NCBI RefSeq assembly: GCF_002197815.1
Contig: NZ_NIUB01000051.1
Span: forward strand, 1 to 32,161
Length of the DNA: 32,161 nt
From: Pseudomonas oleovorans subsp. oleovorans
Lineage (GTDB): Bacteria > Pseudomonadota > Gammaproteobacteria > Pseudomonadales > Pseudomonadaceae
Direction: 5' to 3'
In this document: positions 8,088 through 16,948 of the stretch, piece by piece
How positions within the stretch are numbered: the stretch's first letter is position 1
Layout: each line of letters opens with the position of its first letter
Program-made: the position numbers and the translations under genes
Notes under the pieces: generated by a model
What the model saw: only the letters and a program-made list of their open reading frames with translations
Told to the model about the DNA's origin: nothing
Databases searched by the model: none

Positions 8088-10745
8088 TTAGGCCAGGCTC
8101 TTGCTCACCACTTCATAGACATCGCTGGACAGCTCACCGGAGGCGAGGATGCGCTCCAGCTCGGCCTTCATCAGTGCCTGACGCGCCGCACCGTATTTGC
8201 GCCAGCGGGTCAGCGGAGCCAGCAGGCGCGAAGCGATCTGCGGGTTGAGCGCATTGAGGGTGATCACCTGGTCGGCAAGAAAGCGGTAGCCCGCCCCGTC
8301 GGCGCGGTGAAAGTTGATCAGGTTCTGGTTGGCGAAAGCGCCGATCAGCGCACGCACCTTGTTCGGATTCTTCAGGGTGAAGGCTTCGTGCTGCATCAAC
8401 GCATGCACACGCTCCAGACCACCCGGCAGCGGGCAACCGGCCTGCACGCTGAACCACTGATCCATGACCAGCGGGTTGTCCTTGAAGAAGTCGGCGAACA
8501 TGGCCAGGGCCTTACCCTGCTCTTCCTGGAACGGCGAGTTGACCAGCACAGCCAGCGCGGCAAGGCGCTCGGTCATGTTGTCGGCGTTGTCGAACTGATC
8601 GACGCAAGCCGCCAGCACTTCAGGCTTCTCGCTGAGCATCAGGTAGGACAGCGCGATGTTCTGCAGGCTGCGACGGGCGAAGTGCGCCGCCTCGGCCACG
8701 TAAGGCGTGACCTTGGAGACTTCACGGTTGGCCTGGTAGCGCGCCCACAGTGGAGCGAACAGCGCGTCAGCCAGCGCCTTGCGAGCGAACTCGCGCGCGG
8801 CGTGGATGGCCTCGACATCCGCCACCTCACTGATTTCGGTGAGATAGGCCTCGCCCGGCAGCGACAGCATCTCGGCGACCATGGCCTGATCCAGCGACTC
8901 GTCTTCAAGCAGGGTGCGCAGCGCGGTGACCAGACGCTGATCCAGCACCAGGGCTTCACCACGCTGGTGCTGGCCAATCAGTTCCTGCAGTACCTGCACG
9001 GACAGCTGCTGGCCGGCTTCCCAGCGGTTGAAGCCGTCGCTGTCGTGCTGCATGAGGAACATCAGTTGGTCACGGCTGTAGGGGAAGTGCAGCTTGACCG
9101 GGGCGCTGAAGCCGCGCAGCAAGGAGGGCAACGGTTTCTCGGTGACGCCCTCGAAGGTGAAGGTCTGCTCGGCTTCAGTCACCGACAAAACGCGACTGGT
9201 GCCCTGCGCCGCGCTTTCGCCCTGCAGGCGCAGCGGCAGCTCATTGCCCTGGGCATCGAGCAGGCCGAGCGCCACTGGAATCACGAACGGCAGCTTTTCG
9301 CTCTGCCCCGGCGTGGCCGGGCAGCTCTGGCGGAAGGTCAGGCTGTAGGTCTGCGCCGCCTCGTCATAGGCTTCGCTGACGTCGAGACGTGGCGTGCCGG
9401 CCTGGGTGTACCAGCGCTTGAACTGGGTCAGGTCAATGCCGCTGGCATCTTCCATGGCCTTGACGAAATCGTCGCAGGTCACGGCCTGGCCGTCGTGACG
9501 CTCGAAGTACAGGTCCGAGCCCTTGCGGAATAGCTCCGGCCCGAGCAGGGTGTGAATCATGCGCAGTACTTCGGCACCCTTCTCGTAGATGGTCAGGGTG
9601 TAGAAGTTGGAGATTTCCATGTACGCGTCCGGGCGCACCGGGTGAGCCATGGGGCCGGCGTCCTCGGCGAACTGGTGAGTGCGCAGGTAGGCCACGTCTT
9701 CAATGCGCTTGACGGTACGCGAGTGAGTGTCGGCAGAGAACTCGCTGTCGCGGAATACGGTGAAGCCTTCCTTGAGCGACAGCTGGAACCAGTCGCGGCA
9801 GGTCACGCGGTTGCCCGACCAGTTGTGGAAGTACTCGTGTGCCACCACCGCCTCGACGCGCTGATGGGCAGCGTCGGTGGCGGTCTCGGCCTTGGCCAGC
9901 ACGCAGCTGGAGTTGAAGATGTTGAGGCCCTTGTTCTCCATGGCGCCCATGTTGAAGTCGTTGACCGCGACGATCATGAAAATGTCCAGGTCGTACTCGC
10001 GGCCGTAGACCTCCTCGTCCCACTTCATCGAGCGCTTGAGGCTGTCCATGGCGTGCTGCACCTTGTCGATGTTCTCCGGCTCGACGTAGATGCGCAGCGC
10101 CACTTCCCGACTGCTCATGGTGGTGAAGCTGTCCTCCACACACCAGAGATCACCGGCGACCAGGGCGAACAGGTAGGCCGGCTTCTTGAACGGGTCTTCC
10201 CAGGTGGCCCAATGACGACCGCCCTCCTCACTGCCGCTGGCAATCGGGTTACCGTTGGACAGCAGCACCGGGTAGGCATGCTGTTCGGCGCTGACCGTGG
10301 TGGTGAACTTGCTCATCACGTCCGGGCGGTCGAGGTAGAAGGTGATCTTGCGAAAGCCCTCGGCCTCGCACTGGGTGCAGAACATCGTGCCGGACTTGTA
10401 CAGGCCCTCCAGCGCAGTGTTGCTTTCCGGGTGAATGCGCACACTGCTGTCGACCACGAAACGTTCCTGCGTCGGCTGCAGGGTCAGGTGGCTGTCGGTC
10501 AGCGTATAGTCGCCCTCGCCCAGCTCGCGGTCATCGAGCTTGAGCTCCAGCAGTTCAAGCTGCTGACCATCCAGCACCAGTTTCGGCAGGCCAGCGCCGG
10601 CGGCAGGGTTGCGACGCATGACCAGTTGCGCGTGCACCAGGCTGTGATCCTCGAACAACTCGAAGGTCAGGTGGGTCTCGTCGATCAGGTAGTCGGGAAC
10701 CTGATAGTCCTTCAGATAAATGGTCTTGGATTGTTCGGTGCGCAT
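8088..10745 (-). CDS. pepN: Aminopeptidase N (M1 family)
   Basis: This cytosolic zinc metallopeptidase removes N-terminal residues from peptides and has the 885-residue length of gammaproteobacterial PepN. The substrate-binding motif GAMEN is at 267-271. The zinc site HEYFH is at 303-307, with the third ligand Glu326 exactly 18 residues beyond (LKEG), the HEXXH-X18-E arrangement. The domain order is an N-terminal beta domain, the catalytic domain, and a long C-terminal helical domain ending in DVYEVVSKSLA. The ATG at 10745 follows AGAGG. It lies 51 bases behind the DUF2797 gene, so DUF1315-DUF2797-pepN may form one transcript. The gap contains a GC-rich palindrome near 10768-10782. Confidence 0.97.
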   Translation of the reverse strand: MRTEQSKTIYLKDYQVPDYLIDETHLTFELFEDHSLVHAQLVMRRNPAAGAGLPKLVLDGQQLELLELKLDDRELGEGDYTLTDSHLTLQPTQERFVVDSSVRIHPESNTALEGLYKSGTMFCTQCEAEGFRKITFYLDRPDVMSKFTTTVSAEQHAYPVLLSNGNPIASGSEEGGRHWATWEDPFKKPAYLFALVAGDLWCVEDSFTTMSSREVALRIYVEPENIDKVQHAMDSLKRSMKWDEEVYGREYDLDIFMIVAVNDFNMGAMENKGLNIFNSSCVLAKAETATDAAHQRVEAVVAHEYFHNWSGNRVTCRDWFQLSLKEGFTVFRDSEFSADTHSRTVKRIEDVAYLRTHQFAEDAGPMAHPVRPDAYMEISNFYTLTIYEKGAEVLRMIHTLLGPELFRKGSDLYFERHDGQAVTCDDFVKAMEDASGIDLTQFKRWYTQAGTPRLDVSEAYDEAAQTYSLTFRQSCPATPGQSEKLPFVIPVALGLLDAQGNELPLRLQGESAAQGTSRVLSVTEAEQTFTFEGVTEKPLPSLLRGFSAPVKLHFPYSRDQLMFLMQHDSDGFNRWEAGQQLSVQVLQELIGQHQRGEALVLDQRLVTALRTLLEDESLDQAMVAEMLSLPGEAYLTEISEVADVEAIHAAREFARKALADALFAPLWARYQANREVSKVTPYVAEAAHFARRSLQNIALSYLMLSEKPEVLAACVDQFDNADNMTERLAALAVLVNSPFQEEQGKALAMFADFFKDNPLVMDQWFSVQAGCPLPGGLERVHALMQHEAFTLKNPNKVRALIGAFANQNLINFHRADGAGYRFLADQVITLNALNPQIASRLLAPLTRWRKYGAARQALMKAELERILASGELSSDVYEVVSKSLA

Positions 10746-10796
10746 GGCTCTTGGCCTCTCGTCTGCGGCGCCCCGGGCGCCGGTGGCAATCGGGTG

Positions 10797-11633
10797 TCAG
10801 GCGGCAATCTCGTGGATGGCCAACTGATAGGCGGTGTACTTGCGGATATTGATCACGCCGGTGTCGAACATCAGGTACTGGCCCTTGATACCGAGCAGAG
10901 TACCTTCGGCCAGGGGCTGCTTGTCCAGGTTGAAGCTGGTGATCTTGGCCGGGTAGGCCTCGATGGGGTAACGAATCTCCAGCACTTCGGCTGCGCTCAG
11001 CGGCTGAATGGCTTGCAGGCCGAAGCGCTGCTGCAGCTCGGTGATGCCCGAACCGCAGCTATCGAACAGTTGCTCGCGAATCGCCAGCAGATCGACCGGC
11101 ACGGCATCGCCCTTGAGCAGCGCGCGCCAGTTGGTCTTGTCCGCCACCTGGCTACGCAACAGGTCCTCGACGAAACCGGACTGCTGCCGGGTGGCCACGC
11201 GCAGGATGGGCAGCGCCTGGGTCGCACCCTGGTCGATCCAGCGCGTCGGCACCTGACTGGCACGGGTGATGCCGACCTTCACGCCGCTGGAGTTGGCCAG
11301 GTAGACGATGTGATCGGTCATGCAGAACTGCTCGCCCCAGCTCGGCTCGCGGCAAGTGCCTGCATCGTAATGACACTTCTCCGGGCTCATGATGCAGACG
11401 TCGCACTGCGCCAGCTTCTGCATGCAGGGGTAGCAATAACCCTGGCTGAAGCTGGTCTTGGTCTTGCGTCCGCAGTGCGTGCAATGGATGGCGCCGAGGT
11501 ATTCCAGGCGCAGGTGCTTGCCCACCAGCGGGTTGACCGGTACTTCTTCGTCGCCCAGGCGGAAAGCGTATTGCACCGGTGCGTCCAGGTGCGCCTTCAT
11601 CTTGCTCAGCGAGCCACGTCCCAATTCACTCAT
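10797..11633 (-). CDS. DUF2797 protein with zinc-ribbon cysteines and GIY-YIG-like segment
   Basis: I use the ATG at 11633, which shares one base with the DUF1315 stop (TGATG). No separate ribosome site is visible, so translation is probably coupled. The 278-residue product has a cysteine-rich block (C51, C54, C67, C70, C77, C80, C87, C94, C104) in CXXC-type pairs that should bind zinc. This is followed by HIVYLANSSGVKVGITR and a downstream RW at 131-132. That stretch resembles the two beta strands and Arg of the GIY-YIG nuclease fold, and Glu156 is a candidate catalytic residue. No function is established to my knowledge. A nucleic-acid-binding or nuclease-like role is inference from the fold-like pattern. 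Confidence 0.85.
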   Translation of the reverse strand: MSELGRGSLSKMKAHLDAPVQYAFRLGDEEVPVNPLVGKHLRLEYLGAIHCTHCGRKTKTSFSQGYCYPCMQKLAQCDVCIMSPEKCHYDAGTCREPSWGEQFCMTDHIVYLANSSGVKVGITRASQVPTRWIDQGATQALPILRVATRQQSGFVEDLLRSQVADKTNWRALLKGDAVPVDLLAIREQLFDSCGSGITELQQRFGLQAIQPLSAAEVLEIRYPIEAYPAKITSFNLDKQPLAEGTLLGIKGQYLMFDTGVINIRKYTAYQLAIHEIAA

Positions 11634-11896
11634 CAGTGCAGGGTATCCGAGGACTTGAACAGCAGGTTGGGTACCGGCTCGGATTTGCTGCTGCATTCCT
11701 GAGGGCCCATGTAACCAGTGCGCTCTTCCTCCGGCAGGTTCTGCATTTCCCAGGCGATCATCGCCTGCAGGCTCAGCTCTTTCTGTTCCTGAGTCAGCTT
11801 GCGGCCGTCCGGCCATTTACCGATTTCCACGGCCAGCTTGAGGCTTTCGTAGATTTCCGGGGTGATGTTTTCAATCGCATCGAGAAAGGACGACAT
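11633..11896 (-). CDS. DUF1315 family small protein
   Basis: The 87-residue product starts at the ATG at 11896, which has GGAGA upstream; the open frame extends further but lacks a ribosome site. The sequence SFLDAIENITPEIYESLKLA, then KWPDGRKLTQEQ, QAMIAWE and TGYM, is the compact pattern of DUF1315 (YeaC-like) proteins. It is acidic, soluble and without a signal peptide. Its function is unknown. The one-base overlap with the DUF2797 gene and the pepN gene next in line suggest a conserved small operon. Confidence 0.88.
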   Translation of the reverse strand: MSSFLDAIENITPEIYESLKLAVEIGKWPDGRKLTQEQKELSLQAMIAWEMQNLPEEERTGYMGPQECSSKSEPVPNLLFKSSDTLH

Positions 11897-11915
11897 ACAG
11901 GTCTCCAGATAAATC

Positions 11916-11970
11916 GTAGGGCGGGTGAAACCCGCCGAAACACAGAGCTGGCGGGTTGCACCCGCCCTAC
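11916..11970. repeat. Inverted REP pair, GTAGGGCGGGT type
   Basis: The 55-bp element starts GTAGGGCGGGTGAAACCCGCC and ends GGCGGGTTGCACCCGCCCTAC, so each arm is a small hairpin and the two arms are inverted. A relative occurs at 19659-19708. It fills the gap between the rhomboid stop and the DUF1315 start, where it may also slow transcription. Confidence 0.85.
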
Positions 11971-11986
11971 AGGTCAAAAAGTCGAA

Positions 11987-12847
11987 TCAAGCGCTACGTC
12001 GGGCCAGCATACTGCCAAGCAGCCCGGTCAGGCAGCCGGTGAGCAAGCCGCCGACGTGCGCGGCGTTGGCGATGGCGCCGAACTGCAACAACTCGAAGAT
12101 GCCGGTCATGCAGATCAGCAGCCAGGCCAGCATCATCACCAGCACGCCGGGCGGCAGACGATAGGCAGCATTCGGTGCCAGACGCTGGTAAATCCAGCAA
12201 TGCCCGAGCAAGCCATAAAGCACACCGGACAGCCCGCCGAACAACGACGGCCCGGCCCACCAGTATTGGGCGAAATTCGACGTCAGGCCGAACAACAGGG
12301 TCAGCCCGAGCAGGCCGATGGCCCCCTGGCGAAATTCGATGCGCCGCCCCAGTTCCCAGTACCACAGGCTGTTCATCGCCAGGTGCAGCCAGCCGAAGTG
12401 AATCAGCATCGGCGTGATCAGGCGCCACCACTGACCGCTGCCCAAAGTGGCATCCAGATAGGTCAGATAGATGCGCTCACCGTCGATACGAAAATCGACG
12501 AAGCTCAGCCAGCGGATAGTGGAAAAATTCTCGCCCGCCAAGGTCACGGCAAAGACGATGAAGGTCGCCAGCAGCACCAGTGCCGTAACCGGACTGCGCC
12601 GCAACTGCGTGAAGAAGCTGTCCCGCACCGGCGCAGCGCTTGCCGGCACTTCTCCGCCAGCATAGCCCTGCGGGTGACGCGCATAGAGGTCGCGCACTTG
12701 CTCGGCAAGCTGCTCATCTGGCACCCAGAGCACCTGCTGCCCGCCCTCTTCCGCCACCCGGTGCGGCACGTTCAAGCGCCGCAACAGGCCAACAAAGCCG
12801 CTCAAGTCGGTATCCAGCGGCAAGCGCAGCACTTCTACTGCCGTCAT
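11987..12847 (-). CDS. glpG: Rhomboid intramembrane serine protease (GlpG-type)
   Basis: The 286-residue protein has an N-terminal cytosolic domain of about 80 residues like that of GlpG, then six likely membrane helices. The catalytic pair is visible: Ser207 in GGLSGVLYG and His264 in NAAHVGG. Upstream, HFGWLHLAMN gives the His150 and Asn159 of the oxyanion region. The family cleaves membrane proteins within or near the bilayer; GlpG substrates in Pseudomonas are not read from this sequence. The start overlaps the phosphatase stop by four bases (ATGA), so translation is coupled to it. The symbol is assigned by domain layout, not by a demonstrated orthologue. Confidence 0.92.
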   Translation of the reverse strand: MTAVEVLRLPLDTDLSGFVGLLRRLNVPHRVAEEGGQQVLWVPDEQLAEQVRDLYARHPQGYAGGEVPASAAPVRDSFFTQLRRSPVTALVLLATFIVFAVTLAGENFSTIRWLSFVDFRIDGERIYLTYLDATLGSGQWWRLITPMLIHFGWLHLAMNSLWYWELGRRIEFRQGAIGLLGLTLLFGLTSNFAQYWWAGPSLFGGLSGVLYGLLGHCWIYQRLAPNAAYRLPPGVLVMMLAWLLICMTGIFELLQFGAIANAAHVGGLLTGCLTGLLGSMLARRSA

Positions 12848-13818
12848 CGCGGCGCCTCCTGCGGGTCGACATCGACCCAGACGAATTTATCAGCATCCAG
12901 GCGTATTTCCTGGTCCAGGCGATAAGCCACCAGGCGGCCACCGACCACCGCGCTGTAATCCAGGCAGGCCAGGTTGGGCCTGATCGGCGCCGGCTTGCCA
13001 CGTCGCCAGTAGTGACCGACGAACAGCAGCGGCTCATGCGCGCCGTACCTGAGCAGCTCGTCCTTCTGCAGTTCGGTCAACGGCGTCTGCGCCGCCAGCT
13101 CCGGCAAGGCATCGGGCTGGAAGACGATATCGCCATAAGTCTTCGGGTCCTCCTCCCAGAACTTGGTGCGGAAGTACGAGCGGGTGAAGCCATCGCCGCT
13201 GGTCAGGGTCAGACCATGCGGCAGACGCATGTCGGTCCCGCGTAACAGGCGATCGAGCGCCATGTTGGCGAAACTGCCGGGCACCGCCGAGGCCTGCAGG
13301 AAATGTTCGTCGATGCAGCCATCGGGGAATTGCGCCTTAAGCGGCGTGATCAACTCATCATCCCAGCAGGCGTGCACCACGCGGAAGCGCCCGGCATCGA
13401 TGAACAGCGGCATCTCGTAGAACCAGTGCAGGAACTCGCGCCACTCCTGCGGATGATCCTCGAACTGCGCCAATGTCTCGCGCATCAGGCGCTGGTGGCG
13501 CGGGCTGTGTTCGCGCACGTACTGTCGTCCGCTGCCTGGCGGTGCCGGCGTGCTCCAGCCCAGCGCGTTGAACTCGTGATTGCCCATGATGCACAGCGCC
13601 TGGCCGGCGCGGACCATGTCATACACCAGATGCAGGGTTTCGCGGATGCCCGGGCCGCGGTCGACCAGGTCACCGAGGAAGATCACCATGCGCGTTGGAT
13701 GGCACCAGACGCCACCCTGGCGGCTGTAACCCAGCCGTTCAAGCAAGCGTTCGAGGGTTTGCGCACAACCGTGGATATCACCGATCAGGTCATAGCCACG
13801 ATGGGGGTCGAGGGACAT
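12844..13818 (-). CDS. Calcineurin-like (PPP-type) metallophosphatase
   Basis: The 324-residue protein carries the three PPP/ApaH metal-binding blocks: GDIHG (13-17), GDLVDRG (49-55) and GNHE (79-82). A later GHYWRRGKP supplies a C-terminal His. It may be a protein phosphatase or a diadenosine-polyphosphate type hydrolase; the sequence alone does not decide. It is cytosolic, with no signal. Its ATG follows the nadK stop with no gap (TGAATG), and its end overlaps the rhomboid start, giving a nadK-phosphatase-rhomboid operon. Confidence 0.9.
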   Translation of the reverse strand: MSLDPHRGYDLIGDIHGCAQTLERLLERLGYSRQGGVWCHPTRMVIFLGDLVDRGPGIRETLHLVYDMVRAGQALCIMGNHEFNALGWSTPAPPGSGRQYVREHSPRHQRLMRETLAQFEDHPQEWREFLHWFYEMPLFIDAGRFRVVHACWDDELITPLKAQFPDGCIDEHFLQASAVPGSFANMALDRLLRGTDMRLPHGLTLTSGDGFTRSYFRTKFWEEDPKTYGDIVFQPDALPELAAQTPLTELQKDELLRYGAHEPLLFVGHYWRRGKPAPIRPNLACLDYSAVVGGRLVAYRLDQEIRLDADKFVWVDVDPQEAPR

Positions 13819-14706
13819 TCAGTCCTGCCCTCCCAGGCGGCTGCCCCATCCAAGCTTGGTGCGGCAGACCTCATAGTAGTTGTGATCCAGCGGGTGGATC
13901 AGGCGCAGCTTCTGCGCCTTCTTGGCCACATGCAGGGTATCGCCCGGCGCGCAGGTGAAATGATTCTGGCCGTCACAGGAGACCTGCGGATAAATGGTCA
14001 TATCCGGCGACACCACCACCTTCAGCTCACTGTGCCCGTCAACCACGATGGGCCGGCTGGACAGGGTGTGTGGGTACATAGGCACGACCACGATGGCATC
14101 GAGCTTGGGATGCATGATAGGCCCGCCAGCGGACAGCGCATAAGCGGTAGACCCCGTGGGCGTGGCGACGATCAGGCCGTCGGCCTTCTGGCTGCAGACG
14201 AACTGGCCATCGATGTACAGCTCAAACTCGATCATCCGCGTCGACTTGCCGGGGTGCAGCACCACGTCGTTGAGCGCATCGCCCTGGCCGATGGCCTCGC
14301 CCTGGCGGCGCACTTCGGCCTCGAGCAGAAAGCGGTTCTCGGTCAGGTACTGCCCTTCGAGCACCTGCGCCACTTTCAGCTCCAGCTCATCGGGGCGGAT
14401 ATCGGTGAGAAAGCCCAGGCTGCCACGGTTGATCCCCAGCACCGGAACCTTGTGTCGCGCCAGGGCACGTGCCGCGCCGAGCATGCTGCCGTCACCGCCG
14501 ACGACGATCACCAGGTCGCAGACCTCACCCAGCATCTTGCGCGAGGAGGTCTGCAAACCGTGGCCGGGCAATACATCGGCGATGGTGTCTTCGAGAATCA
14601 CATGCAGGTGGCGGTCGAGCAGAAAGCGCTTGAGCCGACGCACGGTTTCCAACACCCGCGTACTGCCCAGACGCCCGATGATGCCAACATTGCGAAATTG
14701 CTCCAT
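13819..14706 (-). CDS. nadK: NAD kinase
   Basis: The enzyme phosphorylates NAD with ATP to give NADP, the only route to NADP in the cell. The 295-residue protein has GGDGSMLGAARAL (GGDG at 70-73), the active-site loop, then INRGSLGFLTD and TPTGSTAYALSAGGPI, all signatures of bacterial NadK (PpnK). ATG start with GGGAG upstream. It is the first gene of the unit with the phosphatase and rhomboid genes. It is divergent from the DUF1853 gene, leaving 97 bases that should hold both promoters. Confidence 0.96.
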   Translation of the reverse strand: MEQFRNVGIIGRLGSTRVLETVRRLKRFLLDRHLHVILEDTIADVLPGHGLQTSSRKMLGEVCDLVIVVGGDGSMLGAARALARHKVPVLGINRGSLGFLTDIRPDELELKVAQVLEGQYLTENRFLLEAEVRRQGEAIGQGDALNDVVLHPGKSTRMIEFELYIDGQFVCSQKADGLIVATPTGSTAYALSAGGPIMHPKLDAIVVVPMYPHTLSSRPIVVDGHSELKVVVSPDMTIYPQVSCDGQNHFTCAPGDTLHVAKKAQKLRLIHPLDHNYYEVCRTKLGWGSRLGGQD

Positions 14707-14803
14707 GGGACTCCCGCCAGACAGATAACAAACGATGAGGGATTATCGGCCAAAGCTCTGGCCGGCAGCAAACCGCCTCTGTTACTGCGCTATGCTCGGG
14801 GCC

Positions 14804-15736
14804 ATGAGCAATCCCGAACTGTTGCATGACCTGATGCTTGAGCTGCGCACCCCGGCGGTGCGCGATCTGGCCTGGGCACTGCTCTCGCCCGCCTTGCTGG
14901 CCAACACCACACCGGCCCAGCGTCATCCGCTGCAAGCCAGTTGCTGGATGCAGCAACCACCACAACTGGCCGACTGGCTTGCGCAACAGGACAAGGATGC
15001 CGGCCCCCTGCACGCCTGGCTGACGGCAAAACCGCTGCGCCGTCTCGGTCTCTATTACGAGCGCCTGTGGCAATACGCGCTGCATGCCGCACCAGACATA
15101 GACGTGGTCGCTGCCAATCTGCCGATTCGCCAGAACGGTCAGACCTTGGGCGAGCTGGATCTGTTGTTGCGCGATGACGAAGGCGAGCACCACCTGGAGC
15201 TGGCGGTGAAGTTCTACCTGGGCACGGGTGGCGGCGACGCCGCTGACTGGCTGGGCCCGGGCAGCCAGGACCGGCTCGACCTGAAACTGGGCCACCTCAC
15301 GCAACACCAATTGCCCCTGTCTGCGCGCCGCGAGGCACGCGCGACCTTGGAGGAGCTGCAGTTGGGCGATACTCGGTCCGCCTTCTGGCTCGGCGGCTAC
15401 CTGTTCTACCCCTGGCCTGGTGATTGCTCATCACCTCGCGGTGCGGCGCCCGAGCACTGCCAAGGCCGTTGGCTACGCCAGCGCGACTGGGGTACGTTCG
15501 CCGCGACCAAACCAGACGCTCGCTGGCAACCCTTGCCGCGATTGGCCTGGCTCGCACCCGCGCTGATAAAGACTGGCGAGGCCTGGCCCGCAGACACCTT
15601 CCAGCAATGGCTGAAGCTGTTACGACCGGACGCTCAGGCGCAGCTGCTGGTGCGCCTGGAGGAAGATCACGCCGGGGATTGGCGAGAGGTCGAACGAATC
15701 TTTCTGGTCAACGATCAGTGGCCGGCGCAGTCGTAG
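14804..15736 (+). CDS. DUF1853 family protein
   Basis: The start at 14804 follows GGGG and gives MSNPELLHDLMLELRTPAVR, the usual N-terminus; an ATG four codons earlier (14792) is possible. The 310-residue soluble protein has NLPIRQNGQTLGELDLLL and HHLELAVKFYLG, conserved blocks of DUF1853. The acidic and Lys residues in GELDLL and LELAVKFYL recall the core of PD-(D/E)XK nucleases, which I note as a resemblance only. Its function is not known. The stop codon TAG lies inside a REP motif at 15733-15754, so repeat insertion may have set the C-terminus. Confidence 0.85.
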   Translation: MSNPELLHDLMLELRTPAVRDLAWALLSPALLANTTPAQRHPLQASCWMQQPPQLADWLAQQDKDAGPLHAWLTAKPLRRLGLYYERLWQYALHAAPDIDVVAANLPIRQNGQTLGELDLLLRDDEGEHHLELAVKFYLGTGGGDAADWLGPGSQDRLDLKLGHLTQHQLPLSARREARATLEELQLGDTRSAFWLGGYLFYPWPGDCSSPRGAAPEHCQGRWLRQRDWGTFAATKPDARWQPLPRLAWLAPALIKTGEAWPADTFQQWLKLLRPDAQAQLLVRLEEDHAGDWREVERIFLVNDQWPAQS

Positions 15737-15754
15737 CCCGATGCAATCCGGGAT
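15733..15754 (+). repeat. Single REP-type motif GTAGCCCG...CCGGGAT
   Basis: GTAGCCCGATGCAATCCGGG is a common Pseudomonas interspersed hairpin motif. It supplies the stop codon of the DUF1853 gene. A shorter relative, GTAGCCCGGTAAAGCCGGGA, lies at about 28607-28626. Confidence 0.7.
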
Positions 15755-15816
15755 GCTGCTACCGGCAATCCGCGGGCGTCACCCACCTCGTTGATAGGCC
15801 GCAGGGCCAGCGCCAA

Positions 15817-16926
15817 TCAACGGCTACGCTCGGTACGCCCGCCGGAACGCGCCAGATACCCCGCCCCGCTTTCACACAGCAGCGCATCACGCTGCACCGC
15901 CGGCAGGACGTCCAGGCCTCCGCGCAAGGCATAAACGCTGTAACCCAGTTGCGAGAGCAGAAACACTGCACTGCTGCTGCGCTTGCCGCTATCGCAATAG
16001 CACAGGTAGGTACGTGAGCGATCCAGCAGGCGCGCCTTGAGGCGCAACAGCTGCAGCGGCATATGCAGCGCTTGCGGCGCGTGCGCCTTCTCGTACTCTT
16101 CCTGCAGCCGCACATCCAGCCACTGCGCGCCCTGTGTCAGCAACCTGGCGCCCTCGCCCAGCGACACCTCGGCCACGACTGGAGCCTTGAGCAGGGCAAA
16201 GAAATCCTGACGATCCAGGCGCAACACACTGCCCGCCTCGACCATGGTCACCGTGGCATTGCGTGGCCGATCAGCAAGCAGCGCTTCTTCACCGAAACAG
16301 GCGCCCACCTCTAGCTCCGCCAGCACCTGGTGATCACTGCCGGCGCCGCGAATCACCTCGGCGCGGCCACTTTCCAGGAAGTAGCAACAATCGCCGGTAG
16401 CGCCTTCTTCAAGCACCTGACTGCCAGCAGCCAGCTCGACCCTCTGCAGCCGCGCCAGCATGTTCTGCACGTTGGCTGGCGGCACCTTGGCAATTAGCGG
16501 GTTTTCCAGCAGTCGCTCCAGCCATTCGATATCGGCGCCACTGTGTTGCAATGCCAGTAACAGATCCTGATGCGCCAGACGCCAGGTCAACAGGCGATCG
16601 AGCGTGGCACTGTCGATCATCAGCACGCTGATATCGGTCAAGGCGCGAGCGTCATGCAACCGTGGCAGGCCGGGTGACACCGGGTGACAGCTGATCTCGC
16701 TGCCGGCCTGCAACGTCTGCGTCCTGCCCGCGGCATCCTGCAGCTGCAACTCGCCGGCCAGCAGATAGCAGGTCAGGCGCGCCTGATCCCCCTGACGAAA
16801 CAGCAGTTGCCCGGCCAGCAGCGGCTGCGGCACCAACTGGCTACGCAACTCGCGCCACTGCTGCGCGGAAAGCGCGTTGAGCGGCGTCAGGCTGCGCAGT
16901 TGTTCGGGGGTAAGGGGTTCGCTCAT
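15817..16926 (-). CDS. Cyclic nucleotide-binding domain / rhodanese fusion protein
   Basis: Starting at the ATG at 16926 (GGA upstream), the 369-residue protein has three parts. A degenerate cNMP-binding-like domain covers about 15-110. A second, better one at about 140-255 has GEEALLADRPRNATV, the phosphate-binding cassette pattern. A rhodanese domain covers about 265-350, with WLDVRLQEEYEKAH and the active-site loop CYCDSGKRSS, whose second Cys would carry the persulfide. No DNA-binding helix-turn-helix is seen, so it is not a Crp regulator. It is soluble, and could couple cAMP or c-di-GMP sensing to sulfur transfer, which is inference. The PLP gene ends 22 bases upstream of its start. Confidence 0.9.
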   Translation of the reverse strand: MSEPLTPEQLRSLTPLNALSAQQWRELRSQLVPQPLLAGQLLFRQGDQARLTCYLLAGELQLQDAAGRTQTLQAGSEISCHPVSPGLPRLHDARALTDISVLMIDSATLDRLLTWRLAHQDLLLALQHSGADIEWLERLLENPLIAKVPPANVQNMLARLQRVELAAGSQVLEEGATGDCCYFLESGRAEVIRGAGSDHQVLAELEVGACFGEEALLADRPRNATVTMVEAGSVLRLDRQDFFALLKAPVVAEVSLGEGARLLTQGAQWLDVRLQEEYEKAHAPQALHMPLQLLRLKARLLDRSRTYLCYCDSGKRSSSAVFLLSQLGYSVYALRGGLDVLPAVQRDALLCESGAGYLARSGGRTERSR

Positions 16927-16948
16927 GAGGATTTCCAGGCTCCGCTGG

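Noticed and set aside
9552..11702. Long open frame (716 codons) opposite pepN and DUF2797
   Set aside because: It is antisense to two genes with clear motifs and is typical of high-G+C shadow frames (Val/Gly/His-rich, no domains).
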